From Alphaproteobacteria bacterium (GTDB lineage: Bacteria > Pseudomonadota > Alphaproteobacteria > Acetobacterales > Acetobacteraceae): 22,771 nt of DNA. The notes below the pieces were generated by a model. The model was not told the origin of the DNA. It was given only the letters and a program-made list of their open reading frames with translations, and did no database searches. The position numbers were made by a program, and so were the translations under genes. Location: the NCBI GenBank assembly GCA_013298245.1, contig JAAFHD010000008.1:1-22771 (forward strand), given 5' to 3'. Of this stretch, positions 15,470 to 22,771 are shown piece after piece (position 1 is the stretch's first letter; every line of letters starts with the position of its first letter).

Positions 15470-18206
15470 GCGCCACCTGATCCTGATCGACGGGTCGGGG
15501 TATATCTTTCGCGCCTTCCACGCGCTGCCGCCAATGACGCGCACGGATGGAACGCATGTGAATGCGGTGTTCGGTTTCTGCTCGATGCTGTCGCGTTTCC
15601 TGGAACAGCATGCGGGCAGCCATATCGCGGTGGTGTTTGACAGCGCGCGGCTGACTTTTCGGAACGAAATCTATCCCGAATACAAGGCGCATCGCCCCGA
15701 ACCGCCTGAGGAATTGCGCCCGCAATTCGCGTTGATCCGGGAGGCGACGGATGCCTTCGGCGTGGCGCGCCTGGAACAGCCGGGCTTTGAGGCGGATGAC
15801 CTGATCGCCACCTATGCGCGCGTCATGGTCGAGGAGGGTGGGCGCGTTTCCATCGTCTCCTCCGACAAGGATCTGATGCAGCTGGTGGGCGATCAGGTGG
15901 AGATGCTGGACCCGATCAAGCAGAAGCCGATCCGCGCGCCGGAGGTGCTGGAAAAATTCGGCGTGACGCCTGATCGCGTGGTGGATGTGCAGGCGCTGGC
16001 GGGCGATGCGACCGATAATGTGCCGGGCGTGCCGGGCATCGGCATCAAGACCGCGGCGCAGTTGATCACCGAATATGGCGATCTGGAATCGCTGCTGGCG
16101 CGGGCCGGCGAGATCAAGCAGCCCAAGCGGCGCGAGGCGTTGATCGAGCATGCGGAGAAGGCGCGCATCAGCAAGCGCCTGGTTGCGCTGGATGCGCATA
16201 CGCCGATGCCGGCGGCGGTCGAGACGCTGGTCGCGCGCGCGCCGGAAACCGGCCGTTTGGCGGGGTTTTTCCGCGAACAGGGTTTTCGCAGCCTACTGGC
16301 GCGGCTCGGGTTGGATGATGCGAAGGCGTCGATCCCGATGCGCGTCTCCGCAGCGCCCGTCGCGCCGGAAACGCCGCAGGACATTCCCTTCGGTCCCTAC
16401 ACCACCATCACCACCGAAGCGGGGCTGCGCGAATTCCTGGCCGGGGTGGACGGCGTGCTGGCCTTTGATACCGAGACCGACAGCCTCGATGCGCTGAATG
16501 CGCGGCTGGTCGGAATCGCACTGGCGACGGCGCCGGGGCGCGCGGCCTATCTGCCGCTGCGTCACGGCGGCAATGGTGGCTTGCTGGATGGGCCGGCGCC
16601 TGAACAACTAACGCAGGACACCGCGCTGGCCGTGCTCGCGCCCATGCTGGCAGACCCCGCGGTGCTGAAGATTCTGCACAACGCGAAATACGACATCGAG
16701 GTGATGGCACAGCCGCAGAACGGCGCCGCCACCATCGCGCCCATCGATGACACCATGCTGATTTCCTACAGCATGGATGCCGGGCGGCATGGCCAAGGCA
16801 TGGATGAATTGTCGCTGCGGCACCTGGGCCACGCGCCCGTGCCGTATGATCAGGTGACTGGCAAAGGCAAGGAACGCGTGACATTCGACGCGGTGCCTCT
16901 GGACCGCGCCACCGCCTATGCCGCCGAGGACGCCGACGTCACTTTGCGCCTGTGGCACAAACTGCGCCCTGAACTGCGCGCCACGAAATCGCTCGCGCTG
17001 TACGAACAGATGGAGCGCCGCATGGTGCCCGTGCTGGCGGCGATGGAGACGGCCGGCATCAAGGTCGATGGTGCCGAATTGCGCCGCATCGGCGATGATT
17101 TCGCCGAGCGCCTGGTGCTGCTGGAAGCCGAATGCCACCGGCTTGCGGGGCGCGCCTTCAATGTCGCCTCGCCCAAGCAGTTGGGTGAAATCCTGTTCGA
17201 CGAAATGGGCCTGAAGGGCGGCAAGAAGGGCAAGACCGGCGCCTATTCCACCGATGCCAAAGTGCTGGAGGAACTGGCCGCGCAAGGCGTAGAACTCGCC
17301 CGCGTCGTCCTCGAAAACCGCCAGATCGCCAAGCTGAAATCCACCTATGTCGAAGGGCTCTCCAACGCGATCGCGCGCGATGGCCGCGTGCACACGGATT
17401 TCGCCATGGCGGTGACCAGCACCGGGCGGCTCTCCTCCACCGAACCCAATCTGCAGAACATCCCCATCCGCACCAAGGAAGGCATGCGCATCCGCGAAGC
17501 CTTCGTCGCCGAACCTGGCCATGTGCTGATGAGCGCCGACTACAGCCAGATTGAACTGCGCCTTCTCGCGCACATGGCCGATGTGCCGACTTTGCGCGAA
17601 GCCTTCGCCAATGGCGATGACATCCACGCGCGCACCGCCTCCGACATCTTCGGCATCCCGCGCAACGAGGTGGACCGCGAGGCGCGCCGCCGCGCCAAGG
17701 CGATCAATTTCGGCATCATCTACGGCATGTCGGCGTTTGGTTTGGGCGCGCAGCTCGGCATCCCCGCCGGCGAAGCACGCGGCATCATCGACGCCTATTT
17801 CCGCCAATACCCCGGCATCCGCGCAGAGATGGAACGGCTGAAGGAAGAAGCGCGCACGAACGGCTATGTGCTCTCGCCCTTCGGCCGCCGCCTGTGGATT
17901 CGCGACATCGCGTCCAAGGACCCCGTGCTGCGCGGCGGTGCCGAACGCCAGGCCATCAACGCGCCCTTCCAGGGCGGTGCCGCCGAAGTCATCAAGCGCG
18001 CCATGGTGCGCCTGCCCGCGGCACTGAATGGCCTGCGCGCGCGCCTGCTTTTGCAGGTGCATGACGAACTCGTCCTCGAAGTGCCGGAAGCCGAGATCGA
18101 CGCCACCACCATCGTCCTGCGCGACACCATGCAGAACGTCGCGCAACTGCGCGTGCCGCTGCTGGTCGAAGTCGGCCATGGCCGCAACTGGGCGGAAGCA
18201 CACTGA
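15450..18206 (+). CDS. polA: DNA polymerase I
   Basis: This 918-aa family A polymerase is full length. It has an N-terminal 5'-3' exonuclease ([51 protein letters not shown]), a 3'-5' proofreading domain with its acidic residues kept (D340 and E342 in FDTETDSL, D415 in [10 protein letters not shown]490 and D494 in YAAEDADVT), and the polymerase domain. There, motif A is DYSQIELR (D697), the O-helix [14 protein letters not shown] carries K750, F754 and Y758, and motif C is VHDEL (D872, E873). It acts in Okazaki fragment processing and repair. The ATG at 15450 (MTTTATERH) was chosen because LILIDGSGY should lie near the N-terminus. It overlaps the zinc-finger gene by 20 bp, and its TGA overlaps the MFS start. 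Confidence 0.97.
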   Translation: MTTTATERHLILIDGSGYIFRAFHALPPMTRTDGTHVNAVFGFCSMLSRFLEQHAGSHIAVVFDSARLTFRNEIYPEYKAHRPEPPEELRPQFALIREATDAFGVARLEQPGFEADDLIATYARVMVEEGGRVSIVSSDKDLMQLVGDQVEMLDPIKQKPIRAPEVLEKFGVTPDRVVDVQALAGDATDNVPGVPGIGIKTAAQLITEYGDLESLLARAGEIKQPKRREALIEHAEKARISKRLVALDAHTPMPAAVETLVARAPETGRLAGFFREQGFRSLLARLGLDDAKASIPMRVSAAPVAPETPQDIPFGPYTTITTEAGLREFLAGVDGVLAFDTETDSLDALNARLVGIALATAPGRAAYLPLRHGGNGGLLDGPAPEQLTQDTALAVLAPMLADPAVLKILHNAKYDIEVMAQPQNGAATIAPIDDTMLISYSMDAGRHGQGMDELSLRHLGHAPVPYDQVTGKGKERVTFDAVPLDRATAYAAEDADVTLRLWHKLRPELRATKSLALYEQMERRMVPVLAAMETAGIKVDGAELRRIGDDFAERLVLLEAECHRLAGRAFNVASPKQLGEILFDEMGLKGGKKGKTGAYSTDAKVLEELAAQGVELARVVLENRQIAKLKSTYVEGLSNAIARDGRVHTDFAMAVTSTGRLSSTEPNLQNIPIRTKEGMRIREAFVAEPGHVLMSADYSQIELRLLAHMADVPTLREAFANGDDIHARTASDIFGIPRNEVDREARRRAKAINFGIIYGMSAFGLGAQLGIPAGEARGIIDAYFRQYPGIRAEMERLKEEARTNGYVLSPFGRRLWIRDIASKDPVLRGGAERQAINAPFQGGAAEVIKRAMVRLPAALNGLRARLLLQVHDELVLEVPEAEIDATTIVLRDTMQNVAQLRVPLLVEVGHGRNWAEAH

Positions 18207-19390
18207 TGTTCACACCAGCGGAAAAGCGCAACCTTTCCGCCATTTCCGGCGCGCATGCGGTCAGCCACGTCCACATCCTCGTCCTGCCGCCGCTCTTCCC
18301 CTTGCTGCGCGATGAACTGAACGTCTCCTTCCTCGAACTCGGCCTCGCGATGACGGTGTTCAACATCGTCTCCGCACTCACCCAGGCACCGATGGGCCTC
18401 GTCGTGGACCGCATGGGCGCGCATCGCGTGCTGATCGCGGGCCTTCTTCTGGGCGGTGCCGCCTTCATCCTCGCTGGCCTCACGGGCAGCTATTCCATGA
18501 TACTTTTGGCGGCCGCCATGGCGGGCCTGGCCAACAGCACCTACCACCCCGCCGATTACGCGATCTTGGGCAGCAGCATCGGCGAGGGCCGCGTCGGCCG
18601 CGCCTTTTCCATCCATACTTTCGCGGGCTATGCGGGCGGTGCGGCGGCACCCGCCTTCATGCTGGGTGCGGCCTGGTTGTTCGGCCTGCATGGCGCGCTA
18701 ATCGTGGCCGGCCTGCTGGGCCCGCTGGCAGCACTACCTCTGCTGCGCGCCGCCCGTGCTGAAACCACCAAGCCACGCGCCGCCCGCGCAGATGCTGCCG
18801 CACCATCCGTGCTGACCGGCGCCGTCGCGGTGCTGTTTGTCTTCTTCATGCTGATCACGCTGTCATCCGGCGCGGTGCAGGGCTTCGGCGTGCCGGCCTG
18901 GCAGGAACTCAACGGCACATCGCTGACGGCCGCCAACATGGCACTGACGGCGTGGCTTGCATGCAGCGCCTTCGGCGTGCTGGCCGGCGGCTGGATCGCC
19001 GATCGCACGCGCCGCCATGGCATCGTCGCGGCATGCGGCTTCGGCGCGGCCGGCCTGCTGATTCTGCTGGCCGGCGTCGTGCGGATGGACCCCATTGCAC
19101 TGACCCTGTGCATGGGCGCATCCGGTCTGCTCTCCGGCCTCATCATGCCATCGCGCGACATGCTGGTGCGCGCCGCCGCACCGCCCGGCCAGGCCGGCAC
19201 GGTGTTCGGCATTGTCAGCACCGGCTTCAACATCGGCGGCGTGTTCGGCCCGCCTGCCTTCGGCCTGCTGCTGGACCACGGCCAGGCGCAGGCCGTCTTC
19301 GTGCTGGCCGCCGGATTCATGGGCGCCGCCGTCGCACTGGCCTTGTGGCAGGATGTGCGCACGCGGCGGCCGCGTATGGCGTCCGCGTAG
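18206..19390 (+). CDS. MFS transporter (Fsr-like drug/compound exporter type)
   Basis: This 394-aa major facilitator protein has about 12 hydrophobic segments with a central basic loop ([15 protein letters not shown], about 187-200). The first loop motif appears as [14 protein letters not shown] (variant of G-x-x-x-D-R-x-G), and the second half repeats it as [13 protein letters not shown]. The opening [24 protein letters not shown] resembles the fosmidomycin-resistance (Fsr) branch, so export of a small anionic or drug-like compound is the best guess; the substrate is not determinable. It is coupled to polA through TGATG, although no functional link with replication is expected. The TAG stop directly abuts the stop of the convergent oxidoreductase gene. 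Confidence 0.9.
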   Translation: MFTPAEKRNLSAISGAHAVSHVHILVLPPLFPLLRDELNVSFLELGLAMTVFNIVSALTQAPMGLVVDRMGAHRVLIAGLLLGGAAFILAGLTGSYSMILLAAAMAGLANSTYHPADYAILGSSIGEGRVGRAFSIHTFAGYAGGAAAPAFMLGAAWLFGLHGALIVAGLLGPLAALPLLRAARAETTKPRAARADAAAPSVLTGAVAVLFVFFMLITLSSGAVQGFGVPAWQELNGTSLTAANMALTAWLACSAFGVLAGGWIADRTRRHGIVAACGFGAAGLLILLAGVVRMDPIALTLCMGASGLLSGLIMPSRDMLVRAAAPPGQAGTVFGIVSTGFNIGGVFGPPAFGLLLDHGQAQAVFVLAAGFMGAAVALALWQDVRTRRPRMASA

Positions 19391-20575
19391 CTACCCCTCG
19401 CGTACCTTCAGCCTATCGATCTGCGGCACCGCCATGCCCGCATCTGTGAAGGCCTTGTGTAGCGCCTGCATGTTCGGCGCGAAGATGCCGCCGCGATTTT
19501 CCACGCACCACTCGCGGCTTTGCGTGGGCATTCGCAAGCTGTCCTGAAACCGCGGCATCACCCAACGCGCGAACAATTCAAAACTGCGCCAGGTGGCTTC
19601 TCTATCCGCCCATTCATGCGCGCGGAACAGCACCGCACCCGCACCGCCATCGGTGAATTGCAGCAGCCGCGAAATGCCATCGGCCACCGTATCGGGACTG
19701 CCGACCAACGTCGTACCAGCACGCAACCCATCACCCAGCGGGTCCTCGCTGCGCGTCGGCGGGCGGGCCAGCACTTCGCCGAAATAACCCTCCGTCTCGA
19801 TGCGCTCGCCCTTCGCGACATCGCGGAAGGCGCGCTCATCATCCTCGGCGCAATGCATGTTCACCACCAGGCGCCAGTCGCGCCGGTTCATCGCCACGCC
19901 ATGCTTCGCGGCCTCGCTTTCCGCCAGGCGCCATTGCTCCGCCAGCTTCTGTGGCCCGCCCGGCAAACCAGCACCCAGCGACAACATACCAAGCCCGTGC
20001 TTGGACGCCGCCATCACGCCCGAAGGCGTCGTGCTGGTCGCCACCGCAATCGGGAAACGCGGGTCGGAATACGGCGCCAGATGCAGCCGCGCATCCTTCA
20101 GCGTGAACCAGTCTGTCTCCATCGTGACGGGTTCCTCGCAGGCCAGCAGCTTCACGATGGCGGAGAGCGATTCCTCCATCCGCCGCCGCTGCGTCTCCGG
20201 CGGAATCCCCATCATGTAGGCGTCGGACGCCAGCGCCCCCGGCCCACAACCCAGCATGGTCCGCCCGCGCGACATGTGGTCCAGCTGCACGAAGCGCTGC
20301 GCCACCAGCAACGGATGATGATAGGGCAGGGAGGTCACGCCGGAACCCAGCCGGATATGCTTCGTGCGCTCGATGGCCGCTCCGATGAACACCTCGGGCG
20401 ACGCGATGGTTTCCCAACCGGCGGAGTGGTGCTCGCCCACCCAGGCCTCGTCGTAGCCAAGGTTGTCCAGCAGCACGATCAGTTCCATGTCGCGCTGGAT
20501 GGCCAGCGTCGGGTTGTCACCCAGTCGGTGGAAAGGTGCCAGGAAAATCCCGAAATTCAGGCCTGCATGCGGCAT
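19391..20575 (-). CDS. LLM-class flavin-dependent oxidoreductase (luciferase-like)
   Basis: This 394-aa luciferase-like monooxygenase uses reduced FMN to insert oxygen. The TIM-barrel hallmarks are NFGIFLAPFH, LDNLGYDEAWVGEHHSAGWE, RLGSGVTSLPYHHPLLVAQRFVQLDHMSRGR, GCGPGALASDAYMMGI, a mid-barrel FPIAVATSTTPSGVMAASKHG, and the late GTTLVGSPDTVADGISRLLQ. This set is most like the limonene monooxygenase/alkanal monooxygenase branch. A separate flavin reductase would be required and is not in the window. The ATG at 20575-20573 gives the expected N-terminus with the first beta strand. It is convergent with the MFS gene with no spacer and divergent from a binding-protein gene over 99 bp. Substrate unknown. 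Confidence 0.92.
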   Translation of the reverse strand: MPHAGLNFGIFLAPFHRLGDNPTLAIQRDMELIVLLDNLGYDEAWVGEHHSAGWETIASPEVFIGAAIERTKHIRLGSGVTSLPYHHPLLVAQRFVQLDHMSRGRTMLGCGPGALASDAYMMGIPPETQRRRMEESLSAIVKLLACEEPVTMETDWFTLKDARLHLAPYSDPRFPIAVATSTTPSGVMAASKHGLGMLSLGAGLPGGPQKLAEQWRLAESEAAKHGVAMNRRDWRLVVNMHCAEDDERAFRDVAKGERIETEGYFGEVLARPPTRSEDPLGDGLRAGTTLVGSPDTVADGISRLLQFTDGGAGAVLFRAHEWADREATWRSFELFARWVMPRFQDSLRMPTQSREWCVENRGGIFAPNMQALHKAFTDAGMAVPQIDRLKVREG

Positions 20576-20674
20576 CGCTTGTCTCCCTCGGCGCGATGCT
20601 GGGCCGCATCCAAAACCCGGTCAATCGCGTAGTAACCAGGCGGCAGGCTGTCGCGAACTCTCTCAAGGCCTCGA
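20576..20674. promoter_or_regulatory. Divergent intergenic region between LLM oxidoreductase and binding protein 2
   Basis: This 99-bp spacer must hold control elements for one or both flanking genes. AAGG at 20665-20668 is a plausible Shine-Dalgarno for the start at 20675. Reading towards the minus strand, GGGAG (complement of 20585-20589) precedes the oxidoreductase start with suitable spacing. No clear promoter boxes or operator palindrome were found. Confidence 0.4.
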
Positions 20675-22240
20675 ATGGATCACCTGATGCAAAGACGCGC
20701 TGTTCTCTCGTTTCCGGTGCTGGCCGCGCCAGCGCTGGCCCAGCCTGCCGCGCGCCCGCTGCGCTTCGTGCCGGCATCGGACCTGTCAGTTCTCGACCCG
20801 GTCATCACCACCACCTACATCACGCGCAACCACGCCTTCATGGTCTTCGACCAGCTCTTCGGCCTCGACGAATCCTACCGCCCGCAGCCGCAAATGGCCG
20901 AGGGCGTGCAGACCACCGATGACGGCCGGCGCATCACCATCCGCCTGCGCGAGGGCCTGGTCTTCCATGACGGCGCGCCGGTTCTGGCGCGCGACGCCGT
21001 CGCCTCCATCCGTCGCTGGGCCGCGCGCGATCAGCTGGGCCAGACAGTGCTCGCACTCACCGATGAACTCGCAGCCGACGGCGACCGCGACATCGTCTTC
21101 CGCCTGCGCCGCCCCTTCCCCTTCCTGGTGGACGCGCTCGCGAAATCCTCGCCGCCCGTCTGCTTCATCATGCCTGAACGCATCGCCCGCACCGACCCCG
21201 CCACCGCCATCACCGAGATGACCGGCAGCGGCCCCTTCCGCTACATCGCGTCCGAACGCGTGCCCGGCGCGCTGAATGTCTACCAGCGTTTCGCAGGCTA
21301 TGTGCCGCGCGCGGGCGGCACCCCCAGCGGCACCGCCGGCCCCAAGCGCGTGCATATCGAGCGCGTCGAATGGCGCACCATCCCCGACGCCGCGACCGCC
21401 GCCGCCGCCATCCAGACCGGCGCAGTGGACGCCTGGGAATACCCGCCCACCGACCTGTTGCCTCTGCTGCGCCGCGCCCGCGACGTCGTGCTGGAAAACC
21501 CTGACCCGGCTGGCTTCATCGCCATGCTGCGCGTGAACCACATGCACCCGCCCTTCGATGACCCCGCCATGCGCCGGGCCCTGCTGCACGCCATCGCGCA
21601 GGAAGACTTCATGCGCGCCGTCGCCGGCACCGACCCCAGTATGTGGCGCAGCGGCGTGGGCTTTTTTCCGCCCGGCTCGCCCATGGAAAATCAGGCCGGC
21701 ATGGCCGCGCTGACCGGCCCGCGCGACATCGCCGCCACCCGCCGCGCGCTCTCAGGCGTGCCGGTCTCGCTCATCGGCCCGGCCGACTACCCGCAGGTGC
21801 AGGCGCTGGTGGAAGTGGGCGCCGACCTGCTGCGCCGCGCCGGTGCCACGCTCGACTACCGCCCCACCGACTGGGCCACCGTCGTGCAGCGCCGCGCCAA
21901 CCGCAATGCGCCGGCACAAGGCGGGTGGAACATGCTGTTCACGTTCTTCTCGGGCCTCGACCTGATGAACCCGGCGGTGAATCCGCTGCTGCGCGCGCAT
22001 GGCGCAAACGCCTTCTTCGGTTGGCCAAATTCACCGCCGCTGGAAGCACTGCGCGAGGAATGGCTGGCCGCCGATGGCGTGCCAGCACAACGCGCCGTCG
22101 CCGCGCGCATCCAGGAACAGGCCTTCCAGGACGTGCCCTACATCCCCCTGGGCCAATTCTTCCAGCCGACCGCCTGGCGCCGCGGGATAGAAGGCGTGCT
22201 GAAAGGCCCCACGCTGTTCTGGAACATCCGCCGCACCTGA
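20675..22240 (+). CDS. ABC transporter substrate-binding protein, family 5 (second copy)
   Basis: This 521-aa exported SBP_bac_5 protein has a signal peptide ending near A22 (FPVLAAPALA-Q); a start at the in-frame ATG 20687 would shorten it by four residues, but the AAGG at 20665-20668 favours 20675. Family features are LRFVPASDLSVLDPVITTTY, FMVFDQLFGLDESYRPQPQMAEG, ITIRLREGLVFHDGAPVLARDAVAS, the SGPFRY motif (MTGSGPFRYIASE), DPAMRRALLHAI and the C-terminal FQDVPYIPLGQFFQPTAWR. It binds a peptide-like or other small compound in the periplasm. No permease or ATPase is next to it. Beyond family resemblance it is diverged from the binding protein at 10455. Its TGA abuts the stop codon of the convergent EamA gene. 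Confidence 0.9.
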   Translation: MDHLMQRRAVLSFPVLAAPALAQPAARPLRFVPASDLSVLDPVITTTYITRNHAFMVFDQLFGLDESYRPQPQMAEGVQTTDDGRRITIRLREGLVFHDGAPVLARDAVASIRRWAARDQLGQTVLALTDELAADGDRDIVFRLRRPFPFLVDALAKSSPPVCFIMPERIARTDPATAITEMTGSGPFRYIASERVPGALNVYQRFAGYVPRAGGTPSGTAGPKRVHIERVEWRTIPDAATAAAAIQTGAVDAWEYPPTDLLPLLRRARDVVLENPDPAGFIAMLRVNHMHPPFDDPAMRRALLHAIAQEDFMRAVAGTDPSMWRSGVGFFPPGSPMENQAGMAALTGPRDIAATRRALSGVPVSLIGPADYPQVQALVEVGADLLRRAGATLDYRPTDWATVVQRRANRNAPAQGGWNMLFTFFSGLDLMNPAVNPLLRAHGANAFFGWPNSPPLEALREEWLAADGVPAQRAVAARIQEQAFQDVPYIPLGQFFQPTAWRRGIEGVLKGPTLFWNIRRT

Positions 22241-22771
22241 TCAGCGACGCATCGCCAGCGCCACGCCGGCCGCCGCCAACGCGGTGCCGACGATGGCCAG
22301 CGCCGACATCGCCTCATCCAGCACAACCCAGGCGATCGCGGCCGCGACCAGCGGCACCAGGAAGAACACCGCAGATGCGCGCGCTGCCTCCCCATGCCGC
22401 AACATCGCGAACAGCAGTGACAGCGACACCAGCGAATTCACCAGCACGAGATACGCCAACCCCGCGATCATCTGCGGCGCCCATTCCACGCGCATCGGCA
22501 CCAGCGGCAGCGCGAGCAACGTCGTCGCGACCAGCGCCACGGCACACATCACCAGGTTGGCCGTGACCGGATGGCAGGACCTGCCGCCACGCCGTTCCAG
22601 CAACGCGCTCGCCGTCATCAACGCCAAGGCCAGCGCGGCGAAGACGTAGCTGACCGCATCGCCGCCACGCACCGCATCACCGGACAGGATCACCAGCGCG
22701 GCACCCAGCAGCCCCAACGCCAGGCCCACCCAACCACGCTGCGTCAGCGCCGCATCCGCCGTCACCATCGG
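22241..22771 (-). CDS. EamA/DMT-family transporter (partial, C-terminal part)
   Basis: The frame is open from the right edge to a stop at 22243-22241 (176 codons). It shows the second EamA repeat: GWVGLALGLLGAALVIL closes the first repeat, then five hydrophobic helices follow, including YVFAALALALMTASALLE, LVMCAVALVATTLLALPL, MIAGLAYLVLVNSLVSLSLLFAML, AARASAVFFLVPLVAAAIAWVVLDE and AIVGTALAAAGVALAM. The PLVAAAIAWVVLDE stretch is the characteristic loop/helix near the end of DMT transporters. The ATG at 22768-22766 is almost certainly internal, because a full protein would be around 290 aa and the first repeat is missing. It probably exports a small metabolite; the substrate is unknown. Confidence 0.88.
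   Translation of the reverse strand, partial: PMVTADAALTQRGWVGLALGLLGAALVILSGDAVRGGDAVSYVFAALALALMTASALLERRGGRSCHPVTANLVMCAVALVATTLLALPLVPMRVEWAPQMIAGLAYLVLVNSLVSLSLLFAMLRHGEAARASAVFFLVPLVAAAIAWVVLDEAMSALAIVGTALAAAGVALAMRR

Noticed and set aside
16608..18203. A 531-codon minus-strand frame opposite polA.
   Set aside because: polA is unambiguous; the antisense translation has no recognisable domain.
19520..20632. A 370-codon plus-strand frame opposite the LLM oxidoreductase.
   Set aside because: Arg/His/Gln-rich shadow with no motif; it also runs across the divergent spacer.
1..22771. Mobile elements, CRISPR arrays, toxin-antitoxin or defence genes.
   Set aside because: No transposase or integrase motifs, no spaced direct repeats, and no recognisable defence domains were found on either strand.

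Overview
The window is GC-rich (roughly 70% by eye), densely packed bacterial chromosome. The gene set points to an alphaproteobacterium, most likely Acetobacteraceae of the Roseomonas type. It has two tandem Bug-family (TctC-like) periplasmic binding proteins without permeases, two orphan family-5 solute-binding proteins, a proofreading-competent polA, a CHCC zinc-finger protein, and many short TGATG or GTGA overlaps between genes. The taxon is an inference from gene content and base composition; there is no rRNA or other marker. I see no tRNA, rRNA, insertion sequence, phage gene, CRISPR array or attachment site. No gap longer than about 110 bp lacks a gene.

Layout. (1) 1-446, minus: 5' part of a membrane-anchored protein with the N-terminal DNA-binding-like domain found on TolB/TPR and adenylate-cyclase-type proteins. 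(2) 556-7626, plus: seven genes in a row, namely an FAH-family hydrolase/hydratase, a YdhR-like monooxygenase, an adenosine-kinase-type PfkB kinase, a small exported protein, two Bug binding proteins and a hybrid sensor kinase that starts one base after the second Bug gene. (3) 7579-8739, minus: a cytochrome P450 whose 3' end overlaps the kinase gene and whose start codon overlaps the next plus-strand start codon. (4) 8738-13186, plus: GhrA-like D-2-hydroxyacid dehydrogenase, an unrecognised protein, a family-5 solute-binding protein and DadA-type D-amino acid dehydrogenase, forming a plausible D-amino acid/2-hydroxyacid unit. (5) 13178-15164, minus: a lipoprotein alpha/beta hydrolase and, upstream of it, a YadG-like ABC ATPase broken by an apparent one-base deletion. 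(6) 15245-19390, plus: CHCC zinc finger, polA and an MFS exporter, each overlapping the next. (7) 19391-20575, minus: an LLM-class flavin oxidoreductase. (8) 20675-22240, plus: a second family-5 solute-binding protein. (9) 22241-22771, minus: the C-terminal part of an EamA/DMT transporter.

Most of this is recognisable metabolism, transport and replication. The points worth a second look are the coupling of permease-less Bug proteins to a hybrid kinase with a cryptic degenerate receiver domain, the frameshift in the ABC ATPase, the head-to-head overlap of P450 and dehydrogenase start codons, the absence of spacer at all four convergent gene junctions, and the unrecognised protein between the hydroxyacid dehydrogenase and the binding-protein/DadA pair. 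I do not see a clearly new defence or mobile system.
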